From Eopsaltria australis (taxonomy: Eukaryota; Chordata; Aves; Passeriformes; Petroicidae), in NCBI GenBank assembly GCA_034509425.1, contig JAVTVJ010001186.1, positions 558,001-622,000 of the forward strand: a stretch of DNA of 64,000 nucleotides, read 5' to 3'. Numbering within the stretch: the first letter of the stretch is position 1; every line of letters begins with the position of its first letter. This document shows positions 47,741 to 57,855 of the stretch, piece after piece. A program made the position numbers and the translations under genes. The notes beneath the pieces were generated by a model. That model had not been told where the DNA came from. It did not search any database and worked only from the letters and a program-made list of their open reading frames with translations.

Positions 47741-49680
47741 ATGGCTCCACAAGCCAAGACTCCCCAAGAGATAGGAGGAATGTTTCCTTTACTGGAGCTA
47801 GCTATGCTTGTTTATTCTCAGTGAGGAGAATGCATGTTTTGTCTGACAGAAAAATCATTAAAACATTTTTAAAAGGAAAGCTAGACCCCTAGATAGTGCT
47901 CTGGTGCTTATAAAATACGAGACAGATCAGAGAAAACAGATTTATGAGAATCTGCTTTTTGTCTGATCACTTGGAACTGGGGTGAATAGCTTGCACAGTT
48001 ACCCCATTCCTTCCTCATCCACTAGACTTTGCACCTCCTCCATGGGCCTCAGTGAATTCATTTGCCCCAAGGAGTTCAAAAGCCAACTTTCCCTGCAGCT
48101 GTTTATACGAGACTAACCTTTCATGGATCCAGGCCAGACCACAAGGAAGCAGGCCACAGCCCTCTACCCATTTCTTGCCTTCTCCTGGAAAGATACAAGA
48201 TTGCATGCCTTTGTCAGCAGTGATCTAACTTGGCTCTTTCTCCAGCCTGGGATTTAATCCTGGGAAATCCTCACGTGACTTCTCTTTACAGAATCTCCAT
48301 TTGAGCCAGATTTCCCTGAATTTTTCCCCACTTTATTTATCCAGCTATTGGCTTTCTTGGTTTGGAGATATTTTTAACCTTTCAATTTCATGCTTTGGGG
48401 CCCGAATTGTAGGAAGACATGACTGCACTGCCTCAGTTATGAGAACCAACTTCTGACTGCTGCTTTCTCAGAGGGGCAACACCACCATTGAGACGGAGTG
48501 TTTTCCTTCCTGTTGTTTTTTCTGCAGGTTTCCTCTTATAGAAAGGACAACAGGATGAATCTTTATCAATCTTTAAACATCAGCCTATTTAAACAACCCA
48601 TGGGCACATTAATGATGTTTCAGATATTTCTTTGGAGTCACAAAGTCAATCACCACCAGAACTTCCATGTAAAGCAGTCCGATATGACCTTGCTGGTAAA
48701 CAGGTCTAAAATGGAGAACAGCTGACAATGAACAATGAGACAAGAGTGTATATCATTTTCTCATCCTCTCCCAACTTTACATTCTCCTTCTCCCAAGTTC
48801 AGTCTCAGCTTCTCTCCTCTCACATGAAACCTTGTGGTTCTCAGCTACAATTTCTGCAATTACAACTCTCAAACAGAGAAGCATGGTTAGGATGGTATCA
48901 GCTCTGCTCACCATGGGTGATAAGGGTGAAGAAGACCTTTCCCAAGCTGCTGTCAGGGTTGGGTTGCAGGTTTTTGCCCACTGCAGGGAAGTATTTCTGC
49001 CAGAGGCAACCCACAACCTCTACTCACACAGCACTGCTACCCACTACTTAGGGAGTTGGTCAAGGCTGGCATCTTTCCATGATGATTACCATCCTTGAAA
49101 CTTCCAAGTAAAATATGTGGGTTTATGTCTTACTGAATCCTTTGACTAACCTTGCTCTTTTTTGTGCTGTGGTCACTTTAAGGGAATGAGTGTGGTTGCA
49201 GAGGGAACCAGTCCCAGTTACTAACTCAGCTGCCACGGTTCAGTGGGAGAACTTCTTTCTGACCTTTTCGCAGTCCCTCTGCAAGAACATCCCCTCAACA
49301 CTAAGATCATTGGCCAGTACTTTCTCTATGAGATCAAGTTACATCCAGTGATTCTTCCAGCACTTTCTAAGGAGCCTGAGCTGCTATTTGAGGCATAGGC
49401 TTTCAGGGAGATAGGCAACCAGAAGGTGTTTGCAGTGAGAGAGTGCAACATTTTCAAAACAAACAAGTATCTATCAGCCGATATTAACAGTACATTCCTA
49501 GTATGCCTGTACCAGTAATGTTATTTCTCTCTCCTTAACAATGGCAAAAATAATTTAATTCTATCAGTTTAATAAGCACACAATTATCATTCTCCAGTCA
49601 TGACACTTCTGTCTGTTTTCAGGCTCCAGTTATATTTTTTTACCTGTTTCTGGATCCCTTGGCCAGTAAACATGATGTGT

Positions 49681-49720
49681 TGTCATAGGTTTTCCACCTA
49701 TGTCATAGGTTTTCCACCTA
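49681..49720. repeat. Perfect 20-bp tandem duplication
   Basis: tgtcataggttttccaccta occurs at 49681-49700 and again at 49701-49720 with no mismatch, so the event is recent or the sequence is being homogenised. Confidence 0.97.
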
Positions 49721-50076
49721 AACAGGTCAAAGGCCTCTGGTTTTTAATAATTTGACTTACGCATGGGATTTCCAATTGGCCAGCAATTGGTGAATCCATA
49801 CAAGCCCATATGGTGGAGCCTGCAGTGACAAGTGCAGAGGTGGAGTGTAGATGTATCCAGGGAAAGTGCCCACCCTGACATTGGTGCACCCAGGCCATAG
49901 CCCTGAGGGCTTCCAGCAGCTCCTCTGGGAAGGTATCACAATTTCACTGCCCTGTTACAGGTTCAGGGAGGAATCTCCCACCCACTGCTGTCATTTCTAA
50001 CAAGACCTGAACAACAAGATGAGGGACATGCTTTTACACCAGCCTAGGCAGGCATAAAAGTACATTCAGTGAAAGA

Positions 50077-50661
50077 ATGGCAGGGGTGGTAGGGGCTGGT
50101 TGTCCTACCCTGTGGACAGGGGACTTCCTGCTTTACAGCTGTTTTCAAGATTTGCAGAAGTTTGAAGACCTAAGTTTTGGAGAAAGCACAAAGACAACTT
50201 GTATTCTGTCCCTCCTGGGTTCACTGTCCACTCTATATCCATGGGAAACTATGATCACAATTCTTGGAATCAGGAACCAACATGACCACATCATGGAGTT
50301 CAGGAAGGACTGTAACTGGAAGGACGTAGCTCTGGCTGTGTCTGGTGGAACACCTGAGTGCATCTGCCTTACTGAGCTCAGCACTGGAGGCTCACCTTAC
50401 CCACAGTCCATCACTCAGAAGACAGATCCACTTCAAGCAGAGAGTCAAGGACACCTGGAAACTATGGTTTGGAAGCCCCATTTTCCTAAGAATCAGGAGA
50501 CTTTCCATGCATTCCCAGTTTACTTCCATTGGTATTTGCATGACAGTAACAACCACAGGCTCTGGACCACAGACCATCGTGCATACATCACCAAGTGGCC
50601 CTGTAAAGGTGTATGTTCATTAGGGATCCAAACCCATTCTCCACCTCCAGCCCCTCTCTGA
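50077..50661 (+). other. 194-codon open frame in single-copy DNA, coding status doubtful
   Basis: This is the longest frame outside repeats. ATG at 50077 has purine A at -3 and G at +4, a good vertebrate start context. A TATA-like cataaaa lies at about 50053-50059 and AATAAA at 50922-50927, 260 bp after the TGA stop. The protein has no signal peptide, transmembrane run, zinc-binding pattern or other motif I recognise. It is rich in W, H and T without visible repeats. With roughly two thousand start codons in a window this size, a chance frame of this length is not very unlikely, and an antisense frame (50145-50384) overlaps it. I do not propose a function. Confidence 0.15.
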
Positions 50662-52467
50662 TCACACACGTATGTCTTTCTGCTTTCCTAGCTTGGAAAA
50701 GAGAAACCCTCTTCTGAGGTCTGTCAGGTGGTAGAAGCAGTCAGAGGAGCAGTTAGTAACCAAATTTAGATGTGCAAGAAAATAATTGGGTCCAAGGCAC
50801 TGGCAGTAGCTTATTTCAAAATGCTTTCAGTTATGTGTTCCAAGTTATTTCTACAGGATCTCCTCTGAGTTTTACTAAATGGTTGAGAAGATTTCCTTCT
50901 GTTGCTTCTAATTAAAATGACAATAAACAGACACTTGTGCATAGAACTGCCATTGTGCAGTTTATACCTCTCTCATCTAGCTATTTCCTGGGGCATGTTT
51001 CAGTTTAAATATCTCTTTGGTAGTGAGGTGACTCTTCTTCCCACAAAATCACCTCACAGATATCTCCTTTCATAAACATTTCAGATACCCTTCACCTTTC
51101 AGTTTCTTGCCTTTGTCCCTTAAAATTCCCTTTATATGTCCACTCTAAGGGACATATAAAGCTATTAAAAGCATTTCCTTGCCAGATACTGGCTCAGAAA
51201 GGAGCAGTCTTCTTCACCTCAACAAGGTTCTGCATAGTCCTTCTTGCATTTCAGCTCCCACTGTGGAGAGTGCTGAAGCCCCAATGTGTTCAGGTTCTAA
51301 GTAGGCCATGTGATATGCGGAGTAATTAAATACTTGTTTCCTCCCTCTTCCTGTCCCCCACCCTCAAACAGCACAGCTTTGAGTTATGCCTGCAAGGGTT
51401 TGCTTTAGACCTAAACCCAGAGGGAGAGCTTTCAAAAGGCAAAGCTGGCAATACCAGTCTGTGATCAGAACTAATGCATGCACACCTGCTTCACCAAGGT
51501 GCCTCGGCACCAGCATCTTTCACTCACTGTCAAAAAAATAAGACATATAATATGAGATTTGCTGTAATTTAATATAAAGCAGTTAGCAGCTTCTAAAGGA
51601 ATGTTAAATCAAACTCCAAGAAGTGTTGAAAGTGAACAGAAATAATAGATCCAAGTTGTATCCAGTAGGCACAAAGAGTAGAACTCAACTTTGCTCTGCC
51701 TGATACTCAAGATGCCTTTGCTTGGCAATTTAGCTTGTAAACTTACCACTGTCATTTGGCACATTCAGAGATATTTTAGGCACAGAAAAGAGGACAGCAA
51801 GGACTGCTGTAATGTTAAAGGATACAAACATAGAAAGCAATGAAAACATTACTATATTCCTCCTTGGCCAGCTGTATTTCTGAGTCCTTATTTGATGGAG
51901 AAACAAGATGTCATTTATCCTCTGCACACATATGAATTATAAAGTTCTAAAAGTACCAAGTGTACAATTATGGCTGGATTTTGCATACAAAGGGCAAAGG
52001 AGAGCGATGTGGCTTCCTACAGCTTCCCTTGTGCATTTCTGCTGGAATAAGCCCTTCCAATGAGGAGAGTACTTAGTAAAGCAGGAAGAAAGATTCTATT
52101 TTTGTCAAGTAGGAAGTTCTGCCACCACTTCAGAGAAAGGGACAGGGGGCTTTGGCTGAGCTGTACAGCTGGCAGCTATGGCCCACACAGAAGGCAAAAA
52201 CCTACACAGGTTGCCAAAACAGCCAGCTTCCAAGGGAGTTTCACTCCCAAGGTAGCAGGCAACCCCAATGACTTCTTGAGAGCTGGCATGTGTCACCTCT
52301 AATGCACACACTAAAAACTCTTCACCCGGACCCCAAAACACACCTTGTCTTTTAAGACAGAGTAAGTAACGGCACTGTTACAAAACAATAAAGATGATCC
52401 TTTTCAGACACAACTGTATGTTACGTTGGTCTGGATGCAGCCACAGTTCACATCTGTAGGACTTAAC
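50662..52467. other. Single-copy DNA, one hairpin
   Basis: No gene or dispersed repeat is recognised. A perfect 12-bp inverted repeat is at 51130-51161. Confidence 0.5.
51130..51161. repeat. Perfect 12-bp inverted repeat, 8-nt loop
   Basis: ctttatatgtcc (51130-51141) and ggacatataaag (51150-51161) are exact reverse complements. No element ends or target duplications are seen around it. Confidence 0.92.
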
Positions 52468-52567
52468 CCATGCAAAATCTGTGCATCACAACTGAGTCTC
52501 AAGAGATCATGTTTCAGCCCTGCAAAACCTATGGATCATGAGTGAATCTCTAAAGACCGTGTTTTGT
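52468..52567. repeat. Diverged 50-bp tandem duplication
   Basis: Two 50-bp units (52468-52517 and 52518-52567) align without gaps at roughly two thirds identity by eye. Shared blocks include tgcaaaa, gatcat/ggatcat and gtgtttt-type ends. This is an old duplication. Confidence 0.6.
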
Positions 52568-55500
52568 AATTGTACACAAACCCACTGGAAAAGAGGTGAA
52601 TGCAAAAAAGACAATCACGACGAGACAGGAAAGGTCTCCTACAGAAATTAGGTCTAGAACAGAAATATTTTAAGAGTTGACTAGCAGCAATGATACACAG
52701 AATGAATGAAAATAATCAGTAAAGAGGTTAAAAACATATGCAGGTAAGAAAGAGGGAGAACTCAGAAAGCATTTGGCATTGAAGCAAAGTGCCCTTTTAA
52801 GAACTGTTGCAGAAAAAAATTACAGTACAGTTATATTTAGAAACTACACTGAAACATCAGAGAGTCATCTGCAAAACTGTAATAATAAGTCTTTGAATTC
52901 ATTGGCCTGATTCTAAAAAATGGGTTTCATTGAAAACTATGAAGAAAGAAGAGCTATTAAAATAATCTCTTTGGAGGGTCTTGCTCTTACTAAATAAATA
53001 TGATGAGCAAGGGATTATCACACTTCTACAATTTGATCATGATGTTCCAGGCCCACAGTGACTATAAAGAAAATGCATGTTAGATTATGCCCAAAGGATT
53101 ACTCCTTCTAATGATAGCTGTAAACAGTGTGTTTATTTGAAACCCTGAATAAGAGAGGGCAGAGAGCTCTTTGTGACTCAAACACACACTGCTTGCGACA
53201 AAAGACATCATCAGCATTATTATATCCAAAGCAAGCCCAGGCACTTTTGAAAAACACAACAGAACTTGCCCATTATCATTAAGTTGGGATGCCCTGTCCT
53301 AAAACACCTGAGAAATTCCCACTGAGATCCAAACCAGCCAGATGGCTCTCACATCTATGTGTCTGAGACAAATCTCATGGCCCTGAATTGAGTTTTGAGA
53401 GAGAGAGCATTTCATAGTTTGGTTTCAGGATTTAGCTGCAGGGGCTTCCTACTGCTGCTGGGAAGCTCAGACCAAAACCATATCCCAAATCTGCTGTGAG
53501 AACCTGAGGGGAGAGGACATGAGGGCAGCTCAGAGTATCACAAATAATGGCAGTAAAACAGCTGTGGCAATCTGACTTTGTGCACAGGAGTGTTACACCA
53601 CTGGTTCTGTGCCACACAGGATCCTGGGAGTGCTTAGAGTTGCACCACAGCACCAGCTGCCATTGCCACTGCTGGTGCCAGCAGCACCCACTGAAGTCCA
53701 TCAGTGCTGAAAGCACAGCCAATGCCACAGCCATTAGCACTGTCCCTAATAAGAATTAAAATGAGCTGGGGTTGAACTCACTGCACCAGCACAGAAGCAA
53801 CATCTAACTGAGGTGGTTCAAATCTATTATTGCCAAGGGCTGCTGCACAATTTTAACGGGGCTTAACTGCCTGTTTTTTCCCTCTTCTTTTCCCCCTTTC
53901 TGGTCAGCTGTTAGGAGCCAGACCAAGCTTGCTGGACTCAAGGCTGCTCCTCTGGCCAGCCTGCTCGAGAGCTCTCCCACGGGTTACTGTAGGGTCAGTA
54001 CCTCGTGCTCTGCCTGTGAGCAGACACAAGCCTCTGCTGCTGTGTGCTCCTAGTGTGCAAATACTTTGGGAGAAATAGGCCACCCCAAGTCTTTTTATGC
54101 CCCAACTTTCAGGTTTTTCATAACAGGTTTAAAATATTCAACTCTTTTACCACCAAAAATGCCTGGCTAGTGAGTTTTTTTAGCAACCAGTACTGCTCTC
54201 TTTTAATGTGCATTTTTCAGCTAAACCACTACCTTTTTGTTGTTGTCTTTGCCTTCTCCGTCATTACCTGGTCCCTTCTGATCCTGACTACTCATCTAAA
54301 ATTTCATAGCTCCATGTTATCAGATCTGTCCTGTGCTGTCTCAGTGCCAACCATGTTGTCGTAACCCAGCACACTCTTCACAGTTAGAAGGGGAAGGACT
54401 AAAGAATTTATAATTTTTTTTCAGAATTTCTGTTTCACTTCTGGAAACCTGCAAAAAAATTTAAGACGAAGAAGCAAAAGTTGCAAGGAGGAGGAGCTGA
54501 AGGGAGACACAAGGTGCTCATAATAGAGAGGGCAGGGCTGCAATGCTGAGTGCAGTTATAACATCTTGTAAATGCCTTAATTAGGAGTCATTTTTTTTTA
54601 CAAAAGAAAAGGAATTAAATCTGAATGCCATTATCAAACATGCCACAACTGATACATCCCCTGCACACCTTCAGAGAGATCTGCTTGTCTGCTTTTGGTG
54701 ATGGAGAGCAGCCAAGCAGGTCTCTAACCGGGTCGGTCTCATGCCTGGTGGAGCAGCATGAGAACTCTTGCAGGGCTCTGTGCCAGCTGGCAGTGCTTCA
54801 ACCTAATAATCCCATACAGCACTTTCCTACAGTGCACTGCAGGGTGTTGTAAGGCTTCATTAGCTAAGTCTTGTAAAGGATTGTGGCTGCTTAAATAAAA
54901 GGAACCTGCTCAATGTTAAATATTAGGGGGACATTTTGCACCGTGTAAAACTTTCAGTTCCAGCTCAGAGAAGTGAGCTCTCATCCTGCCCTCAGCTCTG
55001 CTAAGGAGAGGCATCTGCCACTGGAAATAGTATCAACAGGGATTGCCTGGGGTGGCCCAAAAACAACAGTGATACACAGGTTTCTTTCACATTCAAAGAA
55101 ACATTTCACTGATTTCTTCAAAGAAATGTTAATTTTCTTCCTTGGCAACACTTTAGCAGCTAAAACTATATGTAGGCCAGTCCTGGTTTTTGCCAGAACA
55201 TTTCATTCAGTTGCATTTAAAACCTTTATAAACAGTCATTTTTAAAAGTAACAAAAAGGAGGTAAGCAGGCTATATTTTAGACTAAGTGAAAACTATTTC
55301 CATTGAAGTTAGCAGAACAAATCACTCTCAACAGCAGTAAGCTTTTACTGCTCTATTAAATAAATAAATTGGAGTTTAAATTAAAACAGTTAATCACCCA
55401 CTAGCCATGCAAACCATCCTGCACTACATCATGAGGACAATATAACCATAGACAACAAGGACGCTCCTGTCAAGAAAATCAGTTCCAAAAAGGAGACTGT

Positions 55501-55839
55501 GACCCAAGCAAATGGTTCTGCATCATACCCTCAAAAAGCCCAAAAACAAAAATTAAAAAAAAATTAAGCCAGATTATTTACAGGAGGTAGATCTGACAAA
55601 TTCAGATAATCATTCTGGTACCAAAGAGGAACCCTCCACTGTACTATAATTTAAAGGTTTTAGAAATTACTGCAATAAATCACAAGGGTCACTTTTCTCC
55701 TCGATGTTGTCAACTCATTTCCATCCGTTTCCCAACAGTCACCAAAGTAGACTATGTTTTGCATTCCATAATATAAAGACCTAAAAGCTCAGACAGCAGA
55801 CTTGCTGACAGTTGGAAACAAGACCTTTCTCAGGAAGGA
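52568..55839. other. Single-copy DNA, no gene recognised
   Basis: No gene or dispersed repeat is recognised. Opposed frames at 53432-53759 arise from a Q/W/H-rich stretch and look like chance. Frame 54044-54364 (106 codons) is hydrophobic but has no family signature. Confidence 0.5.
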
Positions 55840-55967
55840 GGATCCTGAGGGAGCTGGCAGATGAATTTGCTAAGCCCCTATCCACCATTTTGAAAAAAAA
55901 CAAGGCAGGTGAAGTTCCAGATGACTGGAGAAAGGGAAATTAACCCTCATTTTTAAAAAGGAGGATT
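55840..55967 (+). mobile_element. CR1 left arm of the composite element
   Basis: Plus-strand CR1 sequence reading ELADEFAKPLSTILK, then AGEVPDDW, then an FKK-like end. This is the ORF2 segment just before the RT domain. It stops at about 55967, just left of the duplicated tract. That tract then repeats the same CR1 position (SGEVHDGW at about 56320), so this arm and the tract are not collinear pieces of one CR1. Confidence 0.85.
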
Positions 55968-55979
55968 AACGGTGTTGCA

Positions 55980-57117
55980 TCTCATTCCATGTAAAAACCA
56001 AAAGTAGCCACTGAAAGCTGAAACATAACTAACTCACTGAACACCATTTGTGACTCTGCTGAGCTGCCACTGAAACAATGAGGAAGGATACATGAAGTTC
56101 AAGGCCTTCTGGATAATCACAGGGCCAGAAGAGCCACTCTCCCCACACGAGGCACTGCAGAGGAGACCACGGGCGTGTACAGCCGCAATGCTCCATGGTC
56201 ATCAGCCAGGTAATTCACACACCTCTGCCTGGGGAGGACCATCCATTTTCTCTGGAGGTCTGAAGGAACAGGAAAATTTTTCCCCACTCTGGTGCTGCCC
56301 AAGCTCCTCCAAATCATGGCACTCAGGGGAAGTCCATGATGGCTGGGAAAAGGGAACTGTAATACGCATTTTTAAAAAGAGGAAGGTGGAAGATCCAGGG
56401 AACTACAGAGACCTGTCAGTCTCACCAATGTGCCAGGCAAGATCATGGAGCAGATTCCCTTGGAAACTCTGCTAAGGCACATGGAAACAGAGGCGTGATT
56501 GGTAACGGCCAACATGGCTTTACTAATGGCAAATCATGCCTGACAAATCTGGTGACCTTCTGTCAGGGGTGACAGCACTGATGGATGGGGCAGAGCTACT
56601 GACATCCCCTACTGGACTTACATAAAGTGTTTGACACTGTCCACACAACATCCTTGTCTCTGAATTGGTGAGACATGGATTTGAGGGATGGAGCACTGCG
56701 TGGATAAAGAACTGGCTGGATGGCCACCCACAAAGAGCTGTGGTCAAGGACTCATGGTCCATGTGCAGGTCAGTGACGAGTGGTGTCCCTCAGGGGTCAG
56801 TGCTGGGGCCGATTCTGCTCAACATCTTTGTCAGGGACATGGACAGTGGGATCAAGGGCACCCTCAGCAATGTCACTGACAGCACCAGGCTGTGTGGGGC
56901 AGTGGATACACTGGAGGGAAGGGATGGCATCCAGAGGGACCTGGACAGGCTTGGGAGCTGGGCCAGTGCAAACCTCATGGGGGTCAACAAAGCAAAGTGC
57001 AAGGTCCTGCCCCTGGGTCATGGCAACCACAGACACACCAACAGCCTGGGCACAGAAGTGATTGACAGCAGCCCTGTGCTGAAAGATTTGGGGGTGATGG
57101 TAGATTAAAAACTCAGC
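55980..57117 (+). repeat. 1,138-bp duplicated tract, copy 2 (CR1 RT region within)
   Basis: About 98% identical to 37475-38612, at a constant offset of 18,505 bp. It holds the same non-CR1 leader (about 310 bp) and then a CR1 RT segment with [18 protein letters not shown] 147-codon frame (56665-57108) stays open here because TGT replaces the TGA of copy 1. The catalytic block is still V-T-D-S, so no activity is expected. The tract ends in 'aaaactcagc', after which the sequence changes to a much more diverged CR1 arm. Confidence 0.93.
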
Positions 57118-57545
57118 ATAAACCAGTTCAGAAAGCCAAGGAAATCTTGGGCTGCATCAAAAGGAGCGTGGCCAGCAGGCAAGGGAGGTGATTCTGCCCC
57201 TCTGTTCTGGTGAGACCCTGGCTGGAGTGCTGCGTTCTTGGGAAGCCCAAGAGTGACTGTTCATTAGGAACTGCAGTGTTAGAACAAGGAGTAATGGGTA
57301 CAAAGTGTAAGAGGGGAAATTCAGGTTAAGTATTAAGTAGAAATTCTTCCTTGTTACGGTAGTGAGACACTCGAACAGGTTGCCGAGGGAGATTGTGGAT
57401 GCCCCAACCCTGTAATTGTTCAAGGTCAGGTTGGACAAGGTCTTGAGTGGCCTGGTCTAGTGGGAGGTGTCCTTGCCCATGGCAGTGGGGATATAGAGTT
57501 TAGATGATATTTAAGGTGAATTCCAACCCTTAATATTCTGATTTA
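57118..57545 (+). mobile_element. CR1 right arm of the composite element, 3' end
   Basis: The sequence picks up CR1 ORF2 at the homologous place (QKAKEILGCIKRSVASR in pieces), then has internal deletions, then the C-terminal and 3' UTR blocks ('ctcgaacaggttgccgaggg', 'ggtcaggttggacaagg'). It is far less similar to copy 1's CR1 3' end than the adjoining tract is, so the join marks a change of source. Confidence 0.88.
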
Positions 57546-57601
57546 GGTCTATATGGATGATTTGACAAGCATGTTGAGCCAGTAACTTGCAGGAGCATGG
57601 A

Positions 57602-57855
57602 ACCACAGAACCATTAAAGCTAGAAAAGACCTCAAAGATAATAGATTCCAACCATTAACACAGAACCACTCTGGTGACCACTAAACCATGTCCCCAAGTA
57701 CCACATTCACACATGTCTTAACATGGTGACTCCACCACATCTCTGGGCAGGCTATTTCAATATCTAAACACCCTTTCAGTGAAGAAATTTTTGTTATTAT
57801 CCAAATTAAACCTCCCCTTGCACACCTCAAAGCCATGTCCTCGATTGCATGGAGC
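57602..57855 (-). mobile_element. CR1 LINE fragment, 3' end
   Basis: Minus-strand CR1 3' end. On the plus strand it shows the ordered blocks 'ccacagaaccattaaagct', 'actaaaccatgtcccc', 'tggtgactccaccac' and 'cagtgaagaaatttttgtt'. These are the reverse complement of the CR1 C-terminal coding end and 3' UTR. It lies about 55 bp from the 3' end of the preceding plus-strand CR1, so the two are tail to tail. Confidence 0.9.

Larger units (their letters stand above)
44331..50050. other. Single-copy DNA with two small tandem duplications
   Basis: No gene or dispersed repeat is recognised. Purine-rich low complexity lies at 46107-46150. An imperfect 21-bp tandem pair (47699-47740) and a perfect 20-bp pair (49681-49720) are listed separately. 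Confidence 0.5.
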
